Below are positions 35,699 through 44,992 of a DNA stretch of 64,000 bases, piece by piece. Position numbers and translations under genes: made by a program. The stretch lies in the NCBI GenBank assembly GCA_965230335.1, contig CBDDKS010000006.1, positions 62,001 to 126,000 on the forward strand, given 5' to 3'. The notes below the pieces were generated by a model. It was not told the origin of the DNA. It searched no databases and saw only the letters and a program-made list of their open reading frames with translations. Source of the DNA: CBDDKS01 sp965230335. GTDB lineage: Bacteria > Pseudomonadota > Gammaproteobacteria > Enterobacterales > Kangiellaceae. The stretch's first letter is position 1; each line of letters begins with the position of its first letter.

Positions 35699-38188
35699 AT
35701 GAAATATCTACTTTTATTTTGCAGAACAGGTACTTATTTTGCATTTCTCGCAATTTTATTAATCACTATGGGTGTGATTGGACTTTATTTGTATCTGGAA
35801 CCCGCTTCACCCCGTGTTGACTCATTAAGAGATTTACAATTACAAACACCTATGACTATTTATTCGAGTGATGGACATCTCATTTCAGAATTCGGAGACA
35901 AGCGCCGAATCCCATTAAAACTTGAAGAAGTACCCCAAACATTTATACATGCTCTTATTGCAACAGAAGATCAACGATTTTACGAGCACTTCGGCATAGA
36001 TTTTATAGGTATAATTCGCGCAGTTGTGAACCTGGTCACAACTGGAACCCGTAGTCAGGGCGCCAGCACTATCACACAGCTGGTTGCGCGCAATGTTTTC
36101 CTTAATCGACAAAAAACCTTTACCCGCAAATTCCGGGAAATTTTTCTGGCATTAAAGATAGAACAGGAGCTCTCTAAAGATGAAATTTTAGAGCTTTTTG
36201 TTAATAAGGTGCACTTCAGTCATAGAGCTTATGGCTTAGGTGCCGCAGCACAGGTTTATTATGGTGAGTCCATTGAACAGTTAACTCTGCCTCAGCTTGC
36301 TGTTCTGGCCGGCATTCCCAAAGGGGAAAGTCTCTATAATCCGATATCCAACCCCAAGCGGGCCCTTGAAAGACGTAATCATGTCTTATCCCGAATGCTT
36401 GCTGAAAAATTTATTGATCAAACAACCTTTGAAGAAGCAAAGCAAACACCCATCACAGCCAAAAAACATGCCGCACAAATTACACTGGAAGCCCCTTATT
36501 TTGCAGAAATGATCCGCCAGCAAGTCATTGGAAAATATGGTGAACAAGTTGCCTATAACAGTGGTTTGAAAATTACCACCACCTTAAAAAGTGACTTACA
36601 AAGAGTGGCACAAGATGCCCTGCAAACCAATCTATTGGATTATGAAAGTCGTCATGGCTACCGAGGTCCAGAACAAAGGTTAGAAGACTTTCATCAATTA
36701 ACGCCCTCCGACTGGCAGTCATATTTAAAAAGTTTCCCAAAAATCAACCAGTTGACTGTTGCATTAGTCACACATGTTGATGAACAAAAAGCAGCACTTT
36801 TCATGCAGGAAGGCACACAAACAACACTAGAGTGGGAAGGTATGGAATGGGCAAGGCCCTATATTGATGAAAACCAGCGAGGTCCTAAACCTGAAAAAGC
36901 AGCTGATATTTTAACGCCTGGTGATGTGATTCGTGTGTTTCAACAAGATAACCAGCTAAAGCTTGCACAAATTCCCGAAGTGGATGCAGGCTTTGTTGCA
37001 TTGAATCCCCAAAATGGGGAAATCATTGCCTTAGTCGGCGGTTATGATTTTAGTGTGAATCAATTTAATATGGTGACTCAGGCCAGTCGTTCACCTGGTT
37101 CCAATATTAAGCCCTTTATTTATTCTGCTGCTCTTGAAAAAGGCTTTACTCCCGCCAGTGTCTTGAATGATGCCCCTTTTGTCAAAGAAGATGCCAAGGG
37201 TGAAAACTGGCGTCCTAAAAACAGTAGCGGTCGTTATCGTGGACCAACCCGTTTACGCGTGGCTTTAAGTATCTCAAGTAATTCTATTTCGGCCCGGCTG
37301 CTCGAAGAAATTTCACCTCAATATGCCGTTAATTATTTGTCTAACATTGGTTTTCCCAAAAAAGGTATGCAAGCCAATAATTCCCTTGCTCTAGGTTCGG
37401 CTAACTTTTCTCCTTTAGAAATTGCAACAGGGTATTCCGTTTTTGCCAATGGTGGTTATCAAGTAGAACCTTATTCTATTGAACGAATAGAATCTGCTGA
37501 TGAAGATGTATTGTATCAGGCAGAACCGATGACTGTATGCATTGAATGCCAACAGCCTAAAGAACACAGTCACAGTGAGCTGCTGGCTTCCAAAACGCTC
37601 GATTCAAATTTGTTTTCTGGCATACTTGATCTGGATGCCCCCTTATCAGCAGTGCCTCTATTCCCTATTGCCGAAAATAAAGTAGCCCCTCAGGTCATTG
37701 AAAGCCGCAATGCGTTTATTATGACCAGCATGATGAAAGATGTGATTCACAAAGGAACCGCCTGGCGTACTTTGCAAAGAACCGGAAGTCCTTTATTAAA
37801 GCGCAATGATATTGCAGGAAAAACGGGCACAACCAATGATTCAGTGGATGCCTGGTTTTCTGGGTTTAACGGACATTTTGCAGCAACGGCATGGGTTGGC
37901 TTTGAAGATAATCGCTCATTGGGTAAAAATGAATTTGGCAGTAAAGCGGCGTTACCCATATGGCAAAAGTTTATGGAATTTGCCTTAAAAGATACGCATG
38001 AAAAAACACTCTCCCAGCCTTCTGGTATCGTTACTGCCCGTATTGATAAAAATACAGGCCTACTGGCACATGCCAATACTCATGAAGCTTTGTTTGAATT
38101 TTTTAGAGAGGAATTTCTCCCTAAAGCGCCACCTGAAGCAGAAACACAAAATATAGAAACAGATGATCCAGAAGATATTTTCAATTAA
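35699..38188 (+). CDS. mrcA: Penicillin-binding protein 1A
   Basis: 829 residues; bifunctional peptidoglycan synthase. N-terminal membrane helix, then a family 51 glycosyltransferase (catalytic Glu in ATEDQRFYEHFGID; second Glu region QGASTITQLVARN). An OB-type insert follows, then the transpeptidase with SxxK as SNIKPF in RSPGSNIKPFIYSAALEKG, the SSN motif in ISSNSISARLLEE, and KTGT in AGKTGTTNDSVDAWF. Divergent from pilM, the classical ponA/pilM arrangement of gammaproteobacteria. Confidence 0.96.
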   Translation: MKYLLLFCRTGTYFAFLAILLITMGVIGLYLYLEPASPRVDSLRDLQLQTPMTIYSSDGHLISEFGDKRRIPLKLEEVPQTFIHALIATEDQRFYEHFGIDFIGIIRAVVNLVTTGTRSQGASTITQLVARNVFLNRQKTFTRKFREIFLALKIEQELSKDEILELFVNKVHFSHRAYGLGAAAQVYYGESIEQLTLPQLAVLAGIPKGESLYNPISNPKRALERRNHVLSRMLAEKFIDQTTFEEAKQTPITAKKHAAQITLEAPYFAEMIRQQVIGKYGEQVAYNSGLKITTTLKSDLQRVAQDALQTNLLDYESRHGYRGPEQRLEDFHQLTPSDWQSYLKSFPKINQLTVALVTHVDEQKAALFMQEGTQTTLEWEGMEWARPYIDENQRGPKPEKAADILTPGDVIRVFQQDNQLKLAQIPEVDAGFVALNPQNGEIIALVGGYDFSVNQFNMVTQASRSPGSNIKPFIYSAALEKGFTPASVLNDAPFVKEDAKGENWRPKNSSGRYRGPTRLRVALSISSNSISARLLEEISPQYAVNYLSNIGFPKKGMQANNSLALGSANFSPLEIATGYSVFANGGYQVEPYSIERIESADEDVLYQAEPMTVCIECQQPKEHSHSELLASKTLDSNLFSGILDLDAPLSAVPLFPIAENKVAPQVIESRNAFIMTSMMKDVIHKGTAWRTLQRTGSPLLKRNDIAGKTGTTNDSVDAWFSGFNGHFAATAWVGFEDNRSLGKNEFGSKAALPIWQKFMEFALKDTHEKTLSQPSGIVTARIDKNTGLLAHANTHEALFEFFREEFLPKAPPEAETQNIETDDPEDIFN

Positions 38189-38208
38189 CGGTTAAGGTTA
38201 AAATCACT

Positions 38209-38979
38209 TTGTTCTTTGCCACACCCACTTGGTTATCCTCACTGTTAGACAGTATCCAGGACAAACCTGAATGGGTTTTTGCATTTGTTCTATTGATCAC
38301 CTTTTTGGAATCTCTGGCTTTCATTGGTTTATTTGTTCCAGGCTGGTTAGTGCTCATTGCCGCTGGTGGTTTGGTTGCACAGCAAGTCTGGTCATTTCAA
38401 ACCGTTGTACTGGCCATGTTGATTGGTGCTATTTTAGGGGAAGGACTCAGCTATTGGTTAGGCAGTCATTATCAAACACGCATTCGTCATTGGTCATGGT
38501 TACAAAACCACAAAGCATTAATACAACGTTCAGATACTTTTTTTAAACATTACGGTGTTTTAAGTCTTGTCATTGGTCGCTTTGTTGGTCCGCTCAGAGC
38601 CATACTGCCTTTTACCGCTGGCGTTTCCAAAATGCCTGCCCATACCTTTTGGACAGTGAATCTGATATCGGCTTTGATTTGGGCACCACTTTATTTGATT
38701 CCAGGATTATTATTAGGTGCCAGTCTTGCTCTACCAGAAGGAGGACGAGAAGCATTATTAATTTATCTTACCGGTCTTATACTCTTTTCATTTTTATTCG
38801 TACGAGAAAAGCGTTTAATGCAGACAAAAGAAGCCCATGGCTCGATGCAGCTGCATAAAATGAAGCTCATCATCAATGCTATGATTATTATCATGATTTC
38901 CATTATTTTTTTCATCAGTCCCTATGGTGTTGAATTGAAAAATGTATTACTCAAAGTATGGCATATTCTATTCTTATAA
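38209..38979 (+). CDS. DedA-family membrane protein
   Basis: 256 residues with four or five membrane helices. It has the DedA signatures FVPGWLVLIAAGG, ILGEGLSYWLGSHY and VIGRFVGPLRAILPFTAGVSKM, the last carrying the conserved Arg residues. DedA proteins are proton-dependent lipid transporters or flippases, for example of undecaprenyl phosphate or phosphatidylethanolamine. The start is TTG with AAGG upstream, 21 bases after mrcA, so the pair is probably co-transcribed, in keeping with a role in cell envelope synthesis. Confidence 0.88.
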   Translation: MFFATPTWLSSLLDSIQDKPEWVFAFVLLITFLESLAFIGLFVPGWLVLIAAGGLVAQQVWSFQTVVLAMLIGAILGEGLSYWLGSHYQTRIRHWSWLQNHKALIQRSDTFFKHYGVLSLVIGRFVGPLRAILPFTAGVSKMPAHTFWTVNLISALIWAPLYLIPGLLLGASLALPEGGREALLIYLTGLILFSFLFVREKRLMQTKEAHGSMQLHKMKLIINAMIIIMISIIFFISPYGVELKNVLLKVWHILFL

Positions 38980-39009
38980 TTACAATGAAGGCATGTATAC
39001 TGAAAAATT

Positions 39010-39498
39010 TTATTTATAATTAGAATCTTTAGAAGTGATTTCTTTAGATTCGTTGCCCTCTATATTGCCTGAATAATAGTGCTCACTGTTTTTCCAGGCA
39101 TGAAGATTTTTTTCTGCAATATCCTGCATCATCGTTACAGGATTATTACCTAAAAATGTATTTAATGGGCTTTTAAAGCCTGCTTTTTGTTCCATAAATA
39201 GCTTAATACTATGCTGCAAATAGCGGCTCATCATTGATTGAATTAAATCACCATGAGATCGAATAACACAGGATAAAATTTCTGAAGTAAACACAGGATG
39301 ATTTTTTTCTTCCTGTTCCGAAATAATTTGCATTAGAGTTGCGCGGGTAAGATCTTCGCCGGATTTTGCATCAATGACTTTTATAGGTGTATAACTTAAC
39401 ACCAGATCTTTAATATCATTTAATGTAACATAACAACTGATTACTGTGTCATAGAGCCGACGATTAGGGTACTTTTTTATTATACGTTCTTCTGACAT
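39010..39498 (-). CDS. phaR: Polyhydroxyalkanoate synthesis regulator PhaR
   Basis: 162 residues. N-terminal DNA-binding/PHA-accumulation regulator domain starts IKKYPNRRLYDT and continues YVTLNDIKDLVLSYTPIKVIDAKSG. A second PHB-associated region follows (LMQIISEQEEKNHPVFTSEIL). PhaR represses phasin genes and is released by binding polymer, so the cell probably makes polyhydroxyalkanoate, though no pha synthase or phasin is in the window. Its setting near acs is compatible with control of acetyl-CoA storage. Confidence 0.9.
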   Translation of the reverse strand: MSEERIIKKYPNRRLYDTVISCYVTLNDIKDLVLSYTPIKVIDAKSGEDLTRATLMQIISEQEEKNHPVFTSEILSCVIRSHGDLIQSMMSRYLQHSIKLFMEQKAGFKSPLNTFLGNNPVTMMQDIAEKNLHAWKNSEHYYSGNIEGNESKEITSKDSNYK

Positions 39499-39737
39499 TT
39501 TTTTGCCCCAACATTGCGAAGTGACTATCCCTAATCAAATGACCAAAGACCGCCAAGTGTATCAGGAAGTATTTGCAGATACCAGCCATTCAGTTCACAT
39601 TGTTGTTTAAAAACTCAAAAAAGCTTCTATTTTTTCTCCAAGCTTAAAGTGTGCCAGCATGTAATATATGGTGACTGTATAAAATTGTATGTGTCAATAA
39701 CTCTTTCTTCATGCAAACAATATAAACCTTATTTCAC

Positions 39738-39930
39738 TTAGGTCTGAATCAATTGTCGATGTTGAATAAGTTCATCGACTACACTGGGATCAGCCAATGT
39801 TGAGGTGTCACCCAGTGCATCGATTTCATTGGTAGCAATTTTTCTTAAAATACGCCGCATAATTTTTCCTGAGCGCGTCTTGGGTAAACCCGGTGCCCAT
39901 TGTATGCAATCCGGGCGAGCGATGGGGCCG
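39738..39930 (-). pseudogene. Duplicated 3' end of acs
   Basis: Bases 39748-39930 equal 42804-42986, the 3' end of acs, with one mismatch (39762 T against 42818 C). The fragment encodes the last ~60 residues of Acs (GPIARPDCIQWAPGLPKTRS onward) and finishes in a slightly different tail (LIQT instead of LISK). It has no start of its own beyond a chance ATG across the junction at 39930. It lies at the far side of the accessory island from the real acs, so the island is flanked by a 183-bp direct repeat. Confidence 0.92.
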
Positions 39931-40217
39931 TCACAGCAGATAGCACCCATTTAGATGAAGTGCGCATCGTTCGCGCTTTTAGAGGTGAAGGAGTTTCACT
40001 TTATTCAGAAGTTAACCCTACTCTTATAGATAATCACTCTGATAAAGAAGCAATTGATTATGATCAAGCTTTGAAGCAATATATGGGCAGTAGTAAAGAT
40101 GGGGGATTACGTAGTATTGTTGAGGCAATATTTAGAAAAGATTTCAATACCTTTGCTCCTTACTTCCAACCTAATTCTAATTATGCTGCAATTGAGATAT
40201 CCAAAGGCTTATTTTAA
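39931..40217 (+). pseudogene. C-terminal fragment of an unidentified gene
   Basis: From the junction at 39930/39931 to a TAA at 40217 a frame of about 95 codons is open (for example ADSTHLDEVRIVRAFRGEG, then DYDQALKQYMGSSKDGGLR, ending AIEISKGLF). It joins backwards into the duplicated acs piece in the wrong orientation, with no ribosome site or natural start. It is therefore the tail of a larger gene whose front has been lost. I cannot identify the family. A tail-only gene beside the intact membrane-anchored gene at 40549 recalls orphan toxin tips beside immunity genes. That is inference. Confidence 0.55.
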
Positions 40218-40228
40218 GCTTATTAAAT

Positions 40229-40462
40229 AACCTCAGCTGCACATAAGAAAAGTTCCCCAACACTCTGTTTTTAGTGCTTATCAGCGTTAAACTTGTTCGA
40301 AATAGCTAGCTATTCCTTCACAAGTTTGCCTTGCTAATCACAAAAATCAAAGTATTGGTATGATTTTTGACTGAATATAGCTTTTAAATCTTTACCGCAT
40401 AACGTTTATTGGTTAGTTCATACGCAAAATAATGTAAACTTTTCTTATGTGCAGCTGAGGTT
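40229..40462. repeat. Inverted-repeat element, family A, copy 3
   Basis: 234 bp with perfect 26-bp inverted ends starting AACCTCAGCTGCACATAAG. AAAT flanks both sides. The interior block (AAACTTGTTCGAAATAGCTA, TTGCCTTGCTAATCACAAAA) matches copy 2 closely. It sits inside the accessory island, between the gene fragment and the intact ankyrin-like gene. With perfect ends it is probably the youngest of the three copies. Confidence 0.8.
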
Positions 40463-40548
40463 AAATAGATAAAACATGAACTTCCTGGCTACTTGAATAA
40501 AAACTGTAGCCAGATACTTGATGAGTTTTTAATTAAAGGTATCATTCT

Positions 40549-42777
40549 ATGAAAATAATGTTGAAGTCATCCTTTTGGATTTTTATCATGTTGGTAATCG
40601 TCGTTGCTATTGTATGGCTCCAATTTCTTAATACTTCTCCCAACAATGAACAAACTTCTCCCTCATTTAAACTAACCCCAACAGTTCAACAACAAATTAA
40701 GCAGACTCAGATAGGTAATAAACAGCTAACGCCTTTTCCTAATCATATTATAACTCTTTTTTCACAAACTGACTTTGGCAGTGACACAAAAGTTAACCCG
40801 GATAATTCAAAGGCCATAGAGCCAGAGCCCACTAAAAATTGTATTCCCAGTATTACAGAGGCCGAGCTTGCAGCTCTTCGGAATAACCTGGTTGAAGCAC
40901 TACTAATTGGCAAAAATGCCCGCAAGCTCTACTATGCATTTAAAGCCACCATGCCAGAACATGAATTTACTTTTCGAATTTGGATGGATTCTGATTTTCA
41001 TAGGCTAAAGTTTGGGCCAATAGATGAGAGTAAAATGACTTTAAGTGATCTAAAATCCAAACACTATCAAGACGGTCATTCTATTACAGATAATAATACT
41101 TTAAGTATCGACGATATTACAGATGCGCTCGAAAATAATACTATCGCACCCAACAGTATTAATAATGGTAGTAGCGCTATTTACAATTATCTATTTACAC
41201 AAAATGAATTTGAGTTTTTAAAAACAGCCAGTAATGACACTTTAATGCAAGTAAGGGACAGATTTACGGCACAATCCGTTCCACAAACAACAGGCGATCT
41301 AGCTGGCTTTTTATTGCTTTCACTTCGTTTTTCGAGTTTTACACCATCTGCAATTGTGGAAAGGGCAAAAATACTATTTAGAGACATTGATTTGTCCGAT
41401 GCTGATTTTGTGGGCTCTTACTCTGGACTGTCAGGCGCAATTGCGAAACTGTCCAGCAGAGATTTAATAGAGTTCCTCCATCAAAAAGGAATGAATTTTC
41501 ATGAGCATACCCGCTTAGATTTTAATGTTGCCGATCGTTTAATTCATGAAACAATCTATCAATCTGGTAGAAAAGATTTAGATCAAAAATACGAGGCATT
41601 AAAATACCTTCTGGAATTGGGCGTTTATCCCAGTTATACCGAAACCAGAAGTAAATATGAACATCAAGAGTATGCTGGCGATAAGCAAGGTAAATTTTTT
41701 GATTTGGTCCGCTCAATACCATTGGAAGACTATCAACATTACCAACTGCCTGACGACTTTTTGGCCAATGAACTAACAGACTATCAGCATGCCCTAAAGT
41801 TAACACCTGAATATATGCAGGCTTATAAACAACGCAAAGAAAAAGGTCTAGCCTGCCATAATTTATGGCTTAAGGAAATGAAAGCATGGCAAAAAAAGCA
41901 TGGCAAAGGTTATGCTCAACAAGAAAGACAAAAAGTTGAGCTTATGCAAAAAAGAATCCAGGCACTAGACGCTATGCGTATTTGGGTTAAAGAAAATCAA
42001 GAAAAGGGGGTTGGTATTAGAGAAATCGATATTTACTTAAGCCAAATTGATACTCTTTTTTTGATTGCACATTGGAACCTATACGCTTCTATACATAGTC
42101 CTCAAGATTTAAGAGATGCCAGTAAAAAAATACAACGATTAGGTAATGGCTCCATTGCCAATGGCTTAATAGCAGGGTTAAAGAATAACCAATTAACTCA
42201 AAACGAATTAAAAGCATTACAGAAAACATTAATCATTTATGCACTAAAAAATAATCTGCCCGATATTATCAATCATTTATTTACTTACGCAAAAAATCAT
42301 AAGATGTATGAAAAAGATTTATATCAGGACTGGTATTTTATTTTAGCCAACCTTTTACAAGCTAAGGCACCCCTGCCAAATATCACTTTTTTAAATGCAA
42401 TAAAAGATAGCGTTGATTTCTCCTGGTTAGATGCAAAAAATAATAATCTATTAATGTATTCGGCTATTGATGGAATACAACACAATGACTTTTCATTATT
42501 AACCATGCTATTAAAAGACAATCATGTTCTTGCCCAATATCTAAACCCACCTGATATACAATTAATATTCGGCAAGGATATCAATCAAAAACCTGCTTCT
42601 TTTGATACTAAAGTAAGAACATTAAATCTGCTAGACTATTTGTTAACTCACTATACACCTGATGAAAAAAAGATTGTTGAACTCGTTGTTCAATCTGGCC
42701 ACCCAGTCGATGAATTACATAGATCACTCTTGGAAAAGATAGCAAAAGATTTTCCTAAAGAAACACCTAACATTTAA
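40549..42777 (+). CDS. Membrane-anchored ankyrin-like protein, family not recognised
   Basis: 742 residues. One N-terminal membrane helix (FWIFIMLVIVVAIVWLQFL, residues 8-26) with a short positive cytosolic start, so the rest probably lies in the periplasm. A low-complexity stretch to about 95 is followed by a large helical body. A charged coiled coil (about 420-470) contains KEKGLACHNLWLKEMKAWQK. The shared motif WVKENQEKG...REIDIYLSQIDTLF follows. The end (about 620-742) has ankyrin-like repeats: NNNLLMYSAIDG, NLLDYLLTHYTPDEKKIVEL and VVQSGHPVDELHRSLLEKI. It is paralogous to the broken gene at 19963. The function is unknown. An immunity or defence role is inferred only from its island setting. 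Confidence 0.75.
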   Translation: MKIMLKSSFWIFIMLVIVVAIVWLQFLNTSPNNEQTSPSFKLTPTVQQQIKQTQIGNKQLTPFPNHIITLFSQTDFGSDTKVNPDNSKAIEPEPTKNCIPSITEAELAALRNNLVEALLIGKNARKLYYAFKATMPEHEFTFRIWMDSDFHRLKFGPIDESKMTLSDLKSKHYQDGHSITDNNTLSIDDITDALENNTIAPNSINNGSSAIYNYLFTQNEFEFLKTASNDTLMQVRDRFTAQSVPQTTGDLAGFLLLSLRFSSFTPSAIVERAKILFRDIDLSDADFVGSYSGLSGAIAKLSSRDLIEFLHQKGMNFHEHTRLDFNVADRLIHETIYQSGRKDLDQKYEALKYLLELGVYPSYTETRSKYEHQEYAGDKQGKFFDLVRSIPLEDYQHYQLPDDFLANELTDYQHALKLTPEYMQAYKQRKEKGLACHNLWLKEMKAWQKKHGKGYAQQERQKVELMQKRIQALDAMRIWVKENQEKGVGIREIDIYLSQIDTLFLIAHWNLYASIHSPQDLRDASKKIQRLGNGSIANGLIAGLKNNQLTQNELKALQKTLIIYALKNNLPDIINHLFTYAKNHKMYEKDLYQDWYFILANLLQAKAPLPNITFLNAIKDSVDFSWLDAKNNNLLMYSAIDGIQHNDFSLLTMLLKDNHVLAQYLNPPDIQLIFGKDINQKPASFDTKVRTLNLLDYLLTHYTPDEKKIVELVVQSGHPVDELHRSLLEKIAKDFPKETPNI

Positions 42778-42793
42778 AAAAACAACTTTTTAA

Positions 42794-44737
42794 TTATTTT
42801 GATATCAATTGTCGATGCTGAATAAGTTCATCGACTACACTGGGATCAGCCAATGTTGAGGTGTCACCCAGTGCATCGATTTCATTGGTAGCAATTTTTC
42901 TTAAAATACGCCGCATAATTTTTCCTGAGCGCGTCTTGGGTAAACCCGGTGCCCATTGTATGCAATCCGGGCGAGCGATGGGGCCGATTTCCTGTACAAC
43001 CAAATGAATTAATGCCTGTCGTAATTCATCACTGGGTGTTAAACCTGACATTAGAGTGACATAGGCATAAATCCCTTGTCCTTTAATATTGTGTTCATAA
43101 CCAACAACGGCGGCTTCTGCAACAGAAGCATGAAGCACCAATGCACTTTCGATTTCAGCGGTGCCCAGTCTATGGCCGGAAACATTGAGTACATCATCCA
43201 TGCGGCCAGTTATCCAGTAATAACCCTCTTTATCTCGTCTTGCGCCATCACCGGTAAAATAATAACCTTTGAATTGAGAAAAATAAGTGTCGTAAAAACG
43301 TTGATGATCTCCATACACTGTGCGCATTTGCCCTGGCCAGGAACGCTTCATGACTAAAGCCCCTTCGGCTTCCCCTTGCAATTCATGACCCTCAGAATCC
43401 AATAATGCGGGTTCGATACCAAAAAAAGGATGTGTTGCCGAACCTGGTTTTAAGTCAGTAGCGCCCACCAAAGGCGTTAGCAAAATACCGCCCGTTTCTG
43501 TTTGCCACCAGGTGTCTACAATTGGGCACTGTGATTCACCAACACAATGATAATACCATTCCCAGGCTTCTGGATTAATGGGCTCACCGACAGTACCCAA
43601 TACTCTTAAGCTACTGCGACGGGTTTGTTTGACAAAGTCATCACCCTGAGCCATTAACGCTCTGATGGCTGTTGGTGCGGTATAAAAACTGTTGACCTGA
43701 TGTTTATCGATCACCTGCCAGAAGCGAGAAGCATCGGGATAAGTTGGCACGCCTTCAAAGACCAACGTCGTTGCACCATTGGCCAGAGGGCCATAAAAAA
43801 TATAAGAATGACCGGTTATCCAACCTGCATCAGCCGTACACCAATAAACATCATCATTGTGATAATCAAACACATATTGATGTGTCATGGCAGCGTATAA
43901 AATATAACCACCCGATGTGTGTAACACGCCTTTGGGCTTACCGGTTGAACCCGAGGTATATAAAATAAATAAGGGATCTTCTGCATCCATCCATTCAGGT
44001 TCACAATGGGTTGGCATAGCTTTTATTGATGCATAATAATCCACATCACGATGCTCTTCCCAATGAATGTCGTTTTGACTGTATTTGACTACAATAACGG
44101 TTTTCACGTCGGGACAGCCTTCAAGGGCTCGATCGCAGTTACTTTTTAAAGGGACTTTCTTGCCCCCTCGAATACCCTCATCAGCAGTAATCACCACACG
44201 ACAATCTGAATCCAGGATACGATTTTTGAGCGCTTCTGGAGAAAAGCCACCAAAAACAACCGAGTGCACAGCCCCTATTCTTGCGCAGGCTAACATGGCA
44301 TAACCCACTTCAGGAATCATGGGCATATAAATACACACCCTATCGCCTTTTTTTACACCCTGCTGCTTTAATAAATTGGCAAAACGGCAGACCTCATCAT
44401 GTAGTGTTTGATAACTGATGGTTTGCTGTTGATCGGGCTCATCACCTTCCCAAATAATGGCTGTTTTTTGTGGTTGATGCTGTAGATGACGATCAATACA
44501 ATTATAACTGACATTTAATTTTGCCCCTTCAAACCAGGCTATCTGAGCCGTATCATAATTAACGCGAGAAATGGTTTCCCAGGGTTGATACCAGTCGATA
44601 AATTTTTTTGCTTGTTCAGCCCAAAACTGCTCGGGTGCTTCCAGTGATTGTTGATACAGATTTAAATAAGCTTCCTGATTAATCAACGCCCGTTCTTTCA
44701 TATCCTGGCTAACGGGATACACTTTTATTTCAGTCAT
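42794..44737 (-). CDS. acs: Acetyl-CoA synthetase
   Basis: EC 6.2.1.1: acetate + ATP + CoA to acetyl-CoA. From the ATG at 44737 (TEIKVYPVSQDM) the length is 647, normal. Motifs: the P-loop LFILYTSGSTGKPKGVLHT, YWCTADAGWITGHSYI, VDTWWQTETGG and the C-terminal PKTRSGKIMRR, whose Lys is the usual acetylation site. With phaR nearby it fits acetate use and storage. The last 183 bases of the gene are repeated at 39748. The final two codons and the 3' flank differ between copies, so the present acs tail may be hybrid. Confidence 0.96.
   Translation of the reverse strand: MTEIKVYPVSQDMKERALINQEAYLNLYQQSLEAPEQFWAEQAKKFIDWYQPWETISRVNYDTAQIAWFEGAKLNVSYNCIDRHLQHQPQKTAIIWEGDEPDQQQTISYQTLHDEVCRFANLLKQQGVKKGDRVCIYMPMIPEVGYAMLACARIGAVHSVVFGGFSPEALKNRILDSDCRVVITADEGIRGGKKVPLKSNCDRALEGCPDVKTVIVVKYSQNDIHWEEHRDVDYYASIKAMPTHCEPEWMDAEDPLFILYTSGSTGKPKGVLHTSGGYILYAAMTHQYVFDYHNDDVYWCTADAGWITGHSYIFYGPLANGATTLVFEGVPTYPDASRFWQVIDKHQVNSFYTAPTAIRALMAQGDDFVKQTRRSSLRVLGTVGEPINPEAWEWYYHCVGESQCPIVDTWWQTETGGILLTPLVGATDLKPGSATHPFFGIEPALLDSEGHELQGEAEGALVMKRSWPGQMRTVYGDHQRFYDTYFSQFKGYYFTGDGARRDKEGYYWITGRMDDVLNVSGHRLGTAEIESALVLHASVAEAAVVGYEHNIKGQGIYAYVTLMSGLTPSDELRQALIHLVVQEIGPIARPDCIQWAPGLPKTRSGKIMRRILRKIATNEIDALGDTSTLADPSVVDELIQHRQLISK
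42804..42986. repeat. 183-bp direct repeat, copy inside acs
   Basis: The partner of 39748-39930: 183 bases, one mismatch, same orientation. The two copies enclose 2,873 bases (39931-42803) that hold the gene fragment, a family A element and the ankyrin-like gene. This is the footprint expected from single-crossover integration of a circle or from recombination with an imported fragment carrying an acs end. Confidence 0.92.
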
Positions 44738-44876
44738 GACACATACCTTATTGAAGCTCAACTGGAAGGTTCACTAGCTTATGATAAAGCTTCAAAAAGA
44801 TAAATAAGACCGGGAGAAATCCTGTATCAAAAATATCATATTGAAATAATAAAAATAGATAAATTCACGAGCATCG

Positions 44877-44906
44877 TTGGTGAGCGTAAACACTTGGGGT
44901 TATAAT
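44877..44906 (+). promoter_or_regulatory. Predicted promoter of the cytochrome c5 gene
   Basis: TTGGTG (44877-44882), an 18-base spacer and a perfect TATAAT (44901-44906), 86 bases upstream of the cytochrome start, in the divergent region shared with acs. Confidence 0.5.
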
Positions 44907-44992
44907 ATACGTATACTCAAAGACATATGGGGTTATATCCCTCGAATACAGTCTCCAATTTGATTGTTTAACCTTGGTGGAATCACACTTTT

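Noticed and set aside
39550..39610. Short frame after phaR (about 22 codons ending HSVHIVV)
   Set aside because: No ribosome site, no recognisable similarity and length within chance for AT-rich DNA.
39931..40217. Identification of the gene tail as a T6SS lipase effector
   Set aside because: A faint resemblance to the end of such effectors could not be tied to any catalytic motif, so it is left unidentified.
40229..40462. Integron attC site or group II intron
   Set aside because: The perfect 26-bp terminal inverted repeats and the homologous copies at 7240 and 28500 fit a MITE; no attC core sites or intron domain V are seen.
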